The position numbers and the translations under genes were made by a program. Source: Scilla litardierei (lineage: Eukaryota; Streptophyta; Magnoliopsida; Asparagales; Asparagaceae). Taken from it: 64,000 nucleotides of DNA. Each line of letters begins with the position of its first letter. Positions within the stretch are counted from its first letter, which is position 1. The stretch is from positions 170,958,319-171,022,318 of the forward strand of contig CM061140.1 in assembly GCA_030789695.1 (NCBI GenBank). Direction: 5' to 3'. The notes under the pieces were generated by a model. It made no database searches and had not been told where the DNA came from. It saw nothing but the letters and a program-made list of their open reading frames with translations. Of this stretch, positions 11,965 through 24,200 are shown one piece after another.

Positions 11965-12190
11965 TGCAGCCTACAGGCGGGCCGGGCCGGCCCGGCCCGC
12001 CCCCACCCCGGGCTTGGCCCGGGCCCGCTGCCGGGCCGGGCCGGGCCGGCCCGCAGGGCCACCCGGGGTCCCGGAAGCCCGGCCCCGGGAGCGGGCCGGG
12101 CCGGGCCCGGGGCCCGGTCAACGGCGCCGGGCCCGGGCCGGGCCGGCCCGTTGACCGGGCCGTGCGGGCCTAGCCCCGGGCCCGCGGGCC
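11965..12190. repeat. GC-rich subterminal repeat block of the hAT element
   Basis: Almost pure G+C made of overlapping GGGCCGG, CCCGGGC and GGCCCG words, many self-complementary. Clusters of short motifs near the ends are where hAT transposases bind. ORFs predicted through it on both strands are artefacts of composition. Confidence 0.7.
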
Positions 12191-12213
12191 ATTTGGACAC
12201 CTTGAGTGGAGGA

Positions 12214-13067
12214 GAATGATGTTAGAAAAGATGGGCCCTTTATATCTTTTCATTCTTTCTTTGGTGCTCTTGTAATTAATGCAACGAAAAGTTGCATGAA
12301 AACTAGGCCTCTCCTCTCTCCTCCCCGTCTTTTCTCTATATACGAAGAGAATAATTTCAGGAGAGCGTTGGCTTTAGTATGATGCGGTTCTGTCATTAAT
12401 AAAAATCGAGCAATGATGCTCGACGTTTGTTTGTTTTGTTCAAGTAGGGCTGAATATTTTCTTTTCTTTTCTTTTTCTTTTGATACATCGGAAGGCACAC
12501 GTCGGCCGGTCTCGACCCCACGCCTCCGAGAATAGAGGGATGAAAGAATGTCATCTCCGCAATTGCTTGTTGACAGCTGAATATTTTCTGACATGTACAT
12601 CGGTTTGAACCGTTCAGAGACTTATTACTAACTTCCAAGCACAATACCCAACCCAAGTGTGTTTGATTGATTGAAATTGAGAGAGACACAGAGAGATGGC
12701 ATTGATGTGTTGCATGTCACATTAGTATTTTTCCCGGTGTGAAATCTATGGATTTCACCAAGAAATTTGTAAAGCAGCCACCATGCGAGTTGGGGCACAG
12801 CGTGAGGTCACTGGTTTTGGGGGTTGGATACATTAGGCTTTCGGATAAATTTTTAAATCTAAACCTGCCCAATATCTTTAATGGATCTGAAATTGCTAAC
12901 TAAGCCCGAAAATTGTAGTCGGGTTCGGTTCAGGTTAGCGGATTAGTGGGCTGCGTTGCCACCTCGAGCAATCATCTCAGCAAAAAGATAACTAACTCAT
13001 TTCTCGGATCAAAAACGTCATCTTTGAAGAACATAGAGCGTTGAGCGAGAGCTCGCCGAGAAAAAAC
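12214..13067 (+). promoter_or_regulatory. Upstream region and 5' leader of the large gene
   Basis: Between the hAT target duplication and the ATG at 13068. No protein-coding gene recognised. The composition becomes more GC-rich after about 12950. No clear TATA box could be placed. A retained hAT transposon forms its distal boundary, so the proximal promoter is at most about 850 bp before transposon sequence begins. Confidence 0.4.
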
Positions 13068-14277
13068 ATGGCGACGGCGATCAGGCCCCATTTTTCTCCT
13101 CTCTCCGATCGAATTCGGGGCCGCATAAGCGGCGTCGGCGTCGGCTGCAGCTATCATCGCGATGGCATGAATCCGTTCCGACAGTCGCAGCGAAAATCCC
13201 GAGAAATGGCGCGCTTCTCGTCCTTTCCGTCCTCTCGCACGATAGTTAAAGCGCAGAAGGGGGAAGATGAAAGAAATGCAGCGGATGCGTCCTCTTACTC
13301 AGTTCTGGCTGCAATGAGAAGCCTGCACAATGAAATTGTCGTCGTCGACACTCCAGATTCCAGGGTTCTGCTCCTCGACTCCACTCGTAAGGAATTTCTT
13401 TACCTAATCTGTTTATTTTTATTGAGTGATTATTGAGCCCTTGATCAATTTGATGCCAATCGACTTATTTAAGCATGCGAATATAATCCAATGTGGTTGA
13501 GAGTTGGATAATTGATGCATAAATAATTTTTTTCTTCTAACAAAACCATTTCATTACAAAATAACATGACCAACAATAATAACACAACCAAACTACTACC
13601 ACAAAACAGCCATCCACTCCTGTCAATGTTTGCTTTTGGCTCTTTGCTTTCATGATGAATCTACATACAAATTGCCCACTGCCTTCTTTTACTACAATCC
13701 CAATAATAGCTCCTTTTGCACATTTTTCTCTACTGGCAATGCAATATTAAATGGTCTAACAATTTTTGTAATGTAGAGAGAATGACAAATGTATGGATCC
13801 TTTCGCTTTTGTTTAGATCATACATGACAAGTTAGTATTTTGGTGTTCCAAGTAGTTTAATGCATGCACCTTAAGCAGGGCTTTGCTCCTTCAGTTTGTG
13901 AAAAGAGGTACCCACATGGATCTAAGAATTAGGTTTATATCTTGAACCGTCCACTGCCACTTTCTTGGCGAGTTCCCCTTGGCAGCTTTCACTACAATGA
14001 GGTTTCATTAGTCCTTGCAGACTTGGATTGACTTGGTGTTTTCCCAGACTTGCATTGGCTTTGTTTAGCTTTTGTTTTAATCTATTGCACCATATATACG
14101 TCCTCCATTGATTTATTGTTCCATCATTTGCATCACTGGCTTTCTTTCATGGTAGTTGATCAACATGATCTACCCTACCAACCTACTAATTCATGCTCTG
14201 CTCCCCCACCCCCACGAAAAAGAAGAAAGAAATAAAGAAAAAAACCAATGCTCATCAGAGAGAGGGAGCGGGGGCCG

Positions 14278-14308
<31 letters not shown>

Positions 14309-14589
14309 GGGGGGGGGGGGGGGGGTGTGTGTGTGTGTGTTCCAGTTTGTTGTTCCAATTTGCCAGGCCTCTGGTTGAAGACCACCAAGATTAGCGGCCC
14401 AAGATTAAGGGAAGAGTATCTGTGGCCAATTGATTTGATTAACTCTTTAATGCCTTTTGTTCTAGTATATAGCTTTTCCTTACTATTGTACTCGGTGGTT
14501 TTGTAAGACGTATGCTATGGCTCTAGAGTTTGCAATTTGAACTTAGATATTTAATTTACATAGAATTGCAATATTGAAGTGGGTTGCAT

Positions 14590-14652
<63 letters not shown>

Positions 14653-17600
14653 CCTCCCTCTCTCTCTCGTATCCATGCATGCGCGCGCGCACGCACACAC
14701 GTGAGTAAATATCATACCGGGACGTATTATACAAACATTAAAAGACGAAAATCTCTTGCATCACAACTCTCAGTTTTACATGTTTCCTTAAAATATAGGT
14801 GGTCCTTGCTGTACGCAGGCATATAAATAACTGACATTTAATTATTAGCCTTGCCTTATAAACTATTCCCAAGTATACAATACTCCCGAACACCACCCTG
14901 GGTAACCGAACTTGCAAGGGCAAACCCAAAATAAAATTCTTAGGATGACAATATGTATAAGTTTAAACTGTAATATTCCACTTCTGTCTTAATTAACTTT
15001 TTTAATTATATTTATATTATTTATTTATGTCTCAGGTTAGAGCAATTAATTTAGTTAAAAGTCAAGCAGATTTAAGAAGGAATTTATTAAGAATTGCTTG
15101 GTGCTAGGATTATATTAGGAAGAAAATATAAACATGTTTTATTGACTGAGCAATTGAGGGTCGTTTTTTATTTTAGAAGAGGCCATATTAAGGAAAAAAA
15201 TTATATAGTATAAATTAATATCATATAATGAAATTTTCCAACTTGGAAGGGGGTGTGCCACCCTGTAGATATGCCCTTGCCTACATCTTTGATTGCATCC
15301 CATTTAAAATGGCATTTTATGTCTTTTTTACCCATACCATGAACGAAAGCATTTCTGTAATCTGGTTACACTAAGCATAACCATCTCCTTATCCACATTT
15401 GTTTCATTTTTACAATTTAACCGATGCATATCACTCTCTATCATCCTAGTTCATTCTTTTTAATGGACATCTATTCACTTCGTTGCCCTATATCTTCAGC
15501 TTCCTCTAGAAGAATCTTTTCCTGACACCATTAATACTCATCACATGTGAGACAAAGGAAGCTCGACAGTTTCATTTACTCAAATAATCACAACACCTAG
15601 AATACTTACTTCCCTTTTGTTGATCTATAATTTCTTTCTTTTATCATATCTAATATTCCCTTTGAAACCTACTCTTGTAAGCAAGTCATGGTACCCGGAG
15701 AACTGTTTCCCTGAGCAATTCAAATTGTCGGTAGCCAACATACTGTTTAGGTTTTCTATCACCGCTCAGAATAATTAGGCATTTATGTTTCTTCCCATTT
15801 CCGACCACAACTCAATACACCATTGTGCCATTTCGCTAACACCACCTATCAGTGATCAAGTTTTCTAAAAGTTAAGTATTGCCTGCATTACTGTAAACTA
15901 ATGACGGCCTTCCTAATTCCTTTGTGCCATTATTTTTTAATACATGGTGGAAGGGGTTTTTTTTCATCTAAAAGTAAATCATGGCTTTCCTAATTCCTAA
16001 TTTCCGTGGTCATTCGATAAAATCCTTCCACCACTAACATAAATATGAGGAAGACAAAGGATCAACCTGCCTTCACCGCCTTCTACAAAAAATTTTCTTG
16101 CCCTCTTCTACAGAATCAACAATTATAGAAAATGACAAACTATTTCTCATGTTTCTAAATTTGAAAATGATAGGCACCCCTAACTTTTCTAAAACTGATC
16201 TCCAGAAATTAAAAAATCCGCAACTAGCAAAACCAATGGAAATTTGCTGATACGGATAATTGGAAGAGTATAAGACATTGATGGTTAGCAATTGAATAGT
16301 AACACGGTTCTATACATGGTCATAAATGGAATTGAATGTGTAAAGGAAGGTTACTGATTGACTATGTTCTTGTTAGAAATGGAATGCAATTTTAGAACAA
16401 CCCTTGTCTAACCTCTTTCTCATATCAATACTACGAGGATGTGGTATTGTGCACACAAATGCGAACAGACATGAAATTGAGCATACGACAAACAATTTCT
16501 CACTGGAATATACTTGTGAAGTCATGTTGACTAGAAATTAGAAACATAGCTGCTTGCACTCTTACATGTGTGATAAAAGAACACAGTGTCCAGGAGAGTT
16601 CGAGGGATATTCTACCCAATACATGTGCAACATGGATGTAGGTCACGCAGTGTCATGATCGAAGGTCCACTCTGTATTATTTACATGTTGCACACATGTA
16701 TCGACATAGATGCCTTACATATGTATTTTTCATATATACATGCACTTTATAATGCATCTACACATGTATACCAGGTATGCTTGCATGATTTGCAAAACAT
16801 GCATGTACAGTTTGAAGCTTCCAGCATTGCATTGTAAACCCTCTATGCTAACTACTTGTTACATAGAGTCCATACACCTTTACAGATGCATGTATATTTG
16901 TGAGTATATAGCTTTCAGTTTAACATTCCAAAATGTTATGTTACATGGATACACATGCAGCGACCGGGTCATGACAAGACACGACATTCAACACTATAGC
17001 AAATTCTACAAAATACACTCGAACTTGATGTAGTGTGTTCAACAGGCAGCTGACATAATGGCTCCATGATAGAAGTGTCTGCACTACCTAATCAATGCTG
17101 CTAGTTATTTGCTTTTTGCTCTATTGATGGCATTGATGCAATTTCCTTTTGTATTAAATTGACCAGTATGATTTGGACAGATAATATTCATAGCATGCTA
17201 AACAAGGAGCAAAAATGGACAGGATCATATTGGGTATGCAACTCCCCCCTCATCCTACATTCCCAGTCTTTGTTATTAACATCCCTTAAAAAGAAGACCA
17301 AAAGCATTCTGGTGTTTTGATAACACTTGTGGGTAGAATAGGACTTCTGTTTGGCTATGGATTACTGACCCACGACAATTGCAAAGATATCATAGGGAGT
17401 TCAAGAGCCTTATAACAGGGTTTAGCAACCCCCCTTCAAAAAACAAAAAAACAAAAAAAAAACTACACATACCCCAACACATGCGCGCGCACGTGTGCAC
17501 ACACACAAAGGAAACAAAATTTTGCTGTGATATTTACGAATTTGTTACTTTCCCCTGCCTGAAAAGACACCACTAATTTTGTGGTATGCTTGATTTATCA

Positions 17601-18224
17601 TTCTAGGCTTATGATAGTGCTCCATTCTGTTGAACCTGCTAGGAAACATCATTTCATATACATGGGGCTAAAACAGATTTGCTCTTATTTATCAATCACA
17701 TAAAATTGGCGAAGCCAGAAATTTCCGATAGAGTAAGCAAGACATAATAGGGAATGTAAAATTCATGCAAACATTGAATGATGTAATCAACTTGGGGAAA
17801 AATAACCGATAACCTCCAATTGTTCTACCGACCCAAAGATTCAAAATTACAAGCTTTCTGAACAATAAATAGAACCTCACTTTACATGTATATAAAAAAA
17901 TTGTTTTTAATGCTAATATACAAAACTAAAGGCTCAATAATTTCAAATCCCAACAGTTGATGTTGACAAGAGAAATTCATGAAAGAAGCCATAAGAAAAA
18001 ATTTGGAAAAAAGGTTAAGTAAATAAAACTTACATCAATTCATATTCTTAGGATTACAATTGGAAAATAAGCAAAAGGAATTCGAAAACAAGAATAATAT
18101 ACAAAGCGGTAGAGAGAGATATTTAAAATCCTAGCGTATTTGATTCTCTTCTTCTCAGTTTACCCCTTCTTCCTTCTATTCTTCTCGGTTTTCATCTCTT
18201 CTCTTCATCCCCACCCCCCCCCCC

Positions 18225-18262
<38 letters not shown>

Positions 18263-21200
18263 AAAAGAAGACCCCCCTCTTTTACAAAAATCTTTTTTGC
18301 CAGTTCACTTCACAAGAGGGAGCATAGAACTGAAGAGGGAAGGAAACAGAGAAGAGAATAATGAAGCTCCAACTTTCTGTAGAAACACAATTGCGGATTC
18401 TAAGACAAAGCAAGCAAATTAAACAAGAGAGAAAAGGACAAATACTGCTCCATTTTCGTTGAGATCTCATAGGGAACGAATGGAATTATGATAATTTTAT
18501 CAACAATTGTCAATACAATTTTGATGACAGCTCAAAATATTTGATATAGAAGGCGATTGGATAATAAAACCAAACCACTGTCAGAAGGTAGAGATTGAAT
18601 AGAATAATATATGGTAAAAGAGTGGGTATAAAGTATAAGAGAATAATGGGTATCATATGGCATATGAGGCAATGCCTCATATAACAAGACACAAAAAGGT
18701 GGCAAGTACAACAAGTATAAGCCCATGTGGGGCTTTACTTGCCACCTTTTTGTGTCCCAAAAAGGTGGCCCAAAAAGGTGGCAAGTACAACAAGTACACG
18801 CCCATGTGGGGCTTTACTTGCCACCTTTTTGTGTTTTGTATATGAGGCATTGCCTCATATGCCATATGATACCCATTATTCTCAAAGTATGAACAACCTT
18901 TTTTACAAAAGTTTTGGGGCAAAATCATACGCACGCGCGCACACACACGAGGGAATGAATATGTGCTGTCAGCGCAGGAAAATTCATACGCTGACAGTTC
19001 ATAGATTATTAAAAAAATTGAAATTTTAAAGGGATGTACAGATTTTAAAACCTTAAGACCCCAAATATGAGTGAATCCTAGGGGCATTTGACCCACGATC
19101 CACCCATTGTAAAAAGTTCTATTCTTTCAAAATCGTGGAATTTGTAACGTGTAAATTGAGGTTCAAATAGTATTGGATTTACTTGATTTTTGTGTGGTGA
19201 ACATCTATGATGTGTAGAACAAAATCTTAAAAATTAATTTTTTAAAAAATATCAAATCGTACTTATTTCCTACGCTGTCAGCACATATGCATTATATATA
19301 TATATATATATTTATGGGGGTTAGCTGGACAAGAAAGAATTTCCTTCTTGGGGCCTGTTTCTTTCCGCGTATTTGCACTGAGAAAGTGTTTTTAACGCGC
19401 TGTAGCACATCAATTCAATCGGAATTATCAGGAATCCTCTCTAACAATCCATGCGCGTGTTTCTTTCGCCAAACTTGCGTTCGGATTCCTCGCGACGACG
19501 TGTCGTTGCTGTGAGAATCCTCTTGCAGACGTGGAGGCAATGATGGCGCCCCACAAAATCCACGCAATTCACGGGGATTACGAGTTGAGAAACCAAATTT
19601 TTGGGGCCCACTTGCTTGCAGCCAATCGCGCGCTGCCGTTTGTTTTTTTTTGCTTTTGTGTTTTTTTTATTTTAGTTTGATTTTTAAATATATTATTTTA
19701 TTAATATTTCTCACACTTCCACCTTTTCTCATCCAACAATCTCAATATCACTTTAACACAAAGAAACACAAAACTTTAGTGTGGGACCTACAAACAAATC
19801 CCAAACCAACTTTCCAACCCACTTTCCTCCAAAAGAAACACAAAACTCTACTTCTCTCTCCTCAAGAATCCAACATGGATTTACTATTCACAACAGTAAA
19901 TCCCAACCCACAATCACACAAAGAAACAGGCCCTTGGCTAACTTATGGCCCCTCCTTTTTTTAAATTTTAAAAAAGTTATTATACACATTCTAAAACATC
20001 AAAACCTCAAATATGGATGAACTCTATGGGTATTCAACATTCGATCCGCCCGTTACAAAAATTTCTATTCATCTGAAACCGTTGGATTTGCAACGATTCG
20101 AGGGTCAAATAACGTTGGATTCACTTGATTTTTGATATGATGATCATCTATGAGGTGTAGAACATGTCCCAATTTTTATAAAAATAGGAGGATATAGGTA
20201 TCACGCAACCAAGGAGGAAATTTTTTTTCCTCGGGCCACTGATACCTATTTATCTCATATATGTGTGTATAAGCTATCTTAAGAGGAAATTTCCTCCATG
20301 ACTAGCTCACACAAACATCATCTCTCTCACAATGATATGATCCGTTCAGTTTGTTATTTATGTTCTAAAATATCAAACTATTAATTTTCAGGTGAACCAT
20401 AGGGGGTTTGATCGTTTATCTAACATAGTTCTGTTACGACGAAACCGTTCAACCTACGACATGTAGATTAACCCGCAAAACTATTTGGATTCATCTGAAA
20501 ATAGATGTTTGAGGTTTTAGACCATGAAGATCGAAATAAACGGTTCAGATCAAAGAAAAAAATAAGGGTAAGGGTAAGAGTTTTACGCTTGGCTAGCGGA
20601 TGCCCATTTTTGTCATATGTGAGTGTAAGGAAAATTTTCCGAATCAACTGTGGGCAATTGCTCAAACCTGCCCTCACCTTCATTTACCTCTGGTTACGGA
20701 TCAACAGATTTGTCAATCATTTTAGGTCTGTACCCATGAAACTTAACGAAATGATGTCTTGCCCAGAAGAAATAAAGTGTAGTCCATCACTTATGTATTG
20801 CTCAAACTGATTTGGTGAATTTCCTATCATATAAGAACTAGAAAATATGACGGATTTAGCATCCTCTCCGAACACCTCTCTGAAATCATTTTTTCTCTTT
20901 TAAACTTTAACGGTCTCATATATGAAGACCTTTCTAGTTTCTACCAAAAGTATGAAGACCTTTCTAGTTTCTACCAAAAGGAACATTGCATAACCATGCA
21001 CCTTTCTGTTGTTGATTTCGTGTCCTGTTCTGTTAAGGTCTATCTCATTAATCAATCTTATATTTTATTGTAGCATTCTCAAATCTCTAATTTCAGGTAC
21101 TCACTCATATGTGTGTGTGTGTGTGCGTGTGTGCGTGTGTGTGTGTGATGTTCCTTTGTTGCCCAATTGAAAATCCACAGCATCAATGGTCTACAACATC

Positions 21201-24200
21201 TAAAACTATGTGTGTGTGTGTGATGTTCCTTTGTTGCCCAATTGAAAATCCACAGCATCAATGGTCTACAACATCTAAAACCATCCAAAACATAAAGAAA
21301 TTAAATTAACTAACCTTTTTAATAACTGTTTCATATGCATCAAATCATCATAAACTTCTTTGTGTATCATGAATCAGTAGTTCTGAGAGTTTGAGAGCTT
21401 ACAAGTACCACCAAAGCATAATCTGAAAGAGTAAACAAGACTTGTAGTATGTACTAAGACTATTGGTCATCCTTGTTAGGTCATGAGACACTAACATCAA
21501 AGTTTTCATATACTCTAACAGGTAAATAGAACTCATTCGTCACTTCTTTTGTCGTAAAAGTCCAGAAGTAGCTGATGCGTTTCTAGGAGTTTCGGCCCAC
21601 TTGAGGAATTTTTGTAATTTCAGAAATTATGAGAGGTTTTTCGTAAATTTTTCAGATCTGTAATTTTCTTTTATTTATAGCTAGGGTTGGCTAGGGGGGA
21701 TTATAGTGAAAATTGTTGGAGAAAACCCTTAGTAGATTTGTCCTCGGACTACTAGTTGAAGATCTTAGGCTTTGATCTCGAATCGAAAGCTAGGAGAAAG
21801 GACTCTTCTCGAATTGATGCTAGTTATCTTTGTATTTCAGTTTCTATTAAATAAAAATCCCTCTTTTCTTCCCCAAACCCATAAAAATCCCATTTTATCC
21901 CAAATTCAGATCTGAAACATATCAATTAGTATCTTAAACATATTAATTGGTATCAGAGCTCGTCGATCTATGACGAATACGAGATCTAAAGATAAAATCG
22001 ATGCGTTGAATGAGAAATTTGATGGCGCCATCCAAGAACACACGAAGACGATGGGTGAATAAAGGAGCGAGTTTGATCGGAAGTTTTCGCAACTCATGGA
22101 GGCCTTATAACAAACAAATCAGAAACTTGATGCGTTGTCCCAGCGGGTGGATTCAAAACAGGTCGAAACCTTTGATCTGGAGCAAAAGACAAGATCTTTG
22201 GTGAAGGAGAAGGTTGATCCCTTTCACGAGGGACTTCTTTCGGATGCAGATATAGTGACGGATGACTAGGATTTTGATCCCAAAGAAGGCGATGATCCAC
22301 GACAGGAGACCTACGACAACTGGGAGGGCGAACGTGGGGCCGGACAGCACCAAAGGCACCCCAGGGCCCTCGACAGGCCTTGGCGGCCCGCCAGGGCTTC
22401 ACCGAGCCCTGGTGAGCCTGCCAGGTCCCATGGGCTTCCCTGGCGAGCCCGCCAAACCCCGCAGGGCCCCCTGGCGAACCGACAGGGCACGACAGATCCC
22501 CAGGCGGCCCGCTAGGGCCCGCAGTGGCCTCTGGCAACCCGCCAGGACCCTGCGGGAACCATGGCGGCTCACCAGGCCCATCTGGGGCCCCCGGGTGGCC
22601 CACCAGGGGCATTCTGGGCCCCTGGCGACCTGCCAGGGTCCCCGACAGTCAGATCTGGGCAGCCGGCCCTACTTGGAGCTACCGACAACCCCTCGGAGAG
22701 GACTGTGGCAGCGAGGGGGCCTTGGCGAGGGGTTTGATGGTTCTCAGGATGACTTTGGCAATGGATTCTACGAAGGAGGGCCCCCATGGCGTGAGGCGGA
22801 GTATGAGGACTACGACCGGTACCATGAGGATGATCATTGGGACCACGGGGATGTATGAGAAGCTGATTGGGGAGGCGGAGCATGGAGCGGAAGAGGAGGG
22901 GGCAGTGTAAGAGGTCAAGGATATGATGAACCTCCCCATTTTTCATATCGGCGACAGGAGTACCCGCATGGGAGAGGAGTTCATGGTGGGTTGTCTGCAG
23001 AAAATCGGGCCAGAAAGCTGAAGATGCCCGTCTTCGAGGGAGAGGATCCCGACTTATGGATATACAGAGTTGAGAGATATTTCGAGGTATCTGTGTTTCA
23101 TCAGGAGGATTGGCTGAAGGCATCAACGGTCTGTTTGGAAGGGGAGTTGTTGTCATGGTATCGATGGGCCCAGCAGGACTGACCCTTTGGCACTTGTGAG
23201 GAGTTCACAACTTTACTGCTGGAGCGATTCGGCAAGGTGCAGGTGGGGAATGCATTTGAGAGGTTGTATGTTCTGAGGTAGGATGAGACCGTGAGGGATT
23301 TTATTAAGAAATTTGATATGCTGATTAGTCGAATCAGTTGGGTGTCAGGGGAGTCACTGGAGGGGTGCTTCATGAAGGAGTTGAAGCCGACCAGTCTGCG
23401 AGAGTGCATTAATTTGGCAATGATAGTGGAGGACAAATTGGACCAGGAGAGGAAGGTCCACAGAGCTTGGGGATGATCTTTCAAGGAACACACGCTTGGA
23501 GAGGGACAGAAGGCACCCATAGCCACAAGAGGAGTATCGGTTAGCACAGAGAAGGAAGTAGAGACACGACCTGGGGGGAATCACGACGGATGACAGAGGC
23601 CGAGATCCGTGATAAATGAGCCAATGGTTTGTGCTTCAAGTGCAACGAGAAGTTCTCTCCAGGGCATCAATTCGGCGACCGTGCTCTACAGATTTTGATC
23701 GTGAATGAGGATGAGGAGAACGTGATAATGCTGGAGGCTGGCGAGGGGATCGAGATCACCTGCACGTGGAGTAGCCCATCCGCGCACTTCATGCACCACC
23801 TTGAGGACAATGTGGTTCTTCAGGGGCGGAATAATGATGCGTTTCTGGGAGTTTCGGCCCACTCGGGGCATTTTTGTAATTTCAGAAAGTATGGGGGGTT
23901 TTCGTAAATTTTCCAGATCTGTAATTTTCTTTTATTTATGGCTAGGGCCGGTTAGGGGGATTATGCTGAAAACTATTGAAGAAAACCCTTAGTAGATTTG
24001 TCTTCGGGCAACTAGTTGGAGATCTTAGGCTTTGATCTCGAATCGAAAGTTAGGAGAAAGGCCTCTTCTCGAATCGAGGCTAGTTATCTTTGTATTTCAG
24101 TTTCTATTCAATAAAATCCCTCTTTTCTCCCCCAAAACCTATAAAAATCCCATTTTATCCCAAATCTAGATCTGAAACGTATTAGTAACACGATGTAATT

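Larger units (their letters stand above)
8994..12205 (-). mobile_element. hAT DNA transposon with intact ends and broken transposase
   Basis: The left end starts TCATGGTGTCC and the right end, read on the - strand, starts TCAAGGTGTCC. The element is flanked by a perfect 8-bp target duplication GTGGAGGA (8986-8993 and 12206-12213), the length typical of hAT elements. The 3212-bp interior encodes a BED-type, hAT-dimer transposase on the - strand. The right subterminal region is a dense GGGCCGGGCC/CCCGGG block of about 230 bp, the left one only about 30 bp. The element lies about 860 bp upstream of the large gene's start codon. Confidence 0.92.
13387..17180 (+). other. Intron 1 of the large gene
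   Basis: 3794 bp, GTAAGG to GGACAG. It holds the C/G homopolymer block and the compound CA/CT microsatellite listed separately. I recognise no intact transposon. 15240-16300 looks like very degenerate repeat sequence without a readable domain, and 16600-16960 is rich in CATGTAT/ATACATG words. Confidence 0.75.
21573..24184 (+). mobile_element. Element B: gag-only Gypsy-type LTR retrotransposon
   Basis: LTRs at 21573-21924 and 23835-24184 start TGATGCGTTTC and end near GAAAC(A/G)TAT(C/T)A, a clear short terminal inverted repeat. The flanks GTAGC (21568-21572) and GTAAC (24185-24189) are a 5-bp target duplication with one change. TGGTATCAGAGC primer site at about 21948; polypurine AGGGGCGGAATAA right before the second LTR. 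The 5' LTR/PBS junction looks locally duplicated (two ACATAT(C/T)AATT blocks). The interior codes only for gag remnants: no protease, RT or integrase. Confidence 0.85.

Noticed and set aside
11853..12219. Several 70-115 codon Pro/Gly/Ala-rich ORFs on both strands
   Set aside because: They run through the GC-rich subterminal block of the hAT element; open frames come from composition.
13041..13067. Upstream extension of exon 1 by nine codons
   Set aside because: It begins with TTG, not ATG. The first ATG in frame is 13068 and gives a good plastid leader.
13387..13436. Reading frame of exon 1 continuing past 13386
   Set aside because: A GTAAGG donor fits exactly after DST, and exon 2 (17181) restores the family's HNIHSMLNK motif; the continuation is intron.
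14156..14506. 116-codon ORF through Pro and Gly runs
   Set aside because: Translation of the C29-G19-(TG)n block in intron 1.
15240..16300. Possible LINE or retroelement remnant in intron 1
   Set aside because: No readable RT or endonuclease motif in any frame; too degenerate to call.
22262..22858. Collagen-like Gly-Pro rich ORFs on both strands
   Set aside because: A degenerate GC-rich minisatellite inside a Gypsy gag; no regular Gly-X-Y repeat and no signal peptide.
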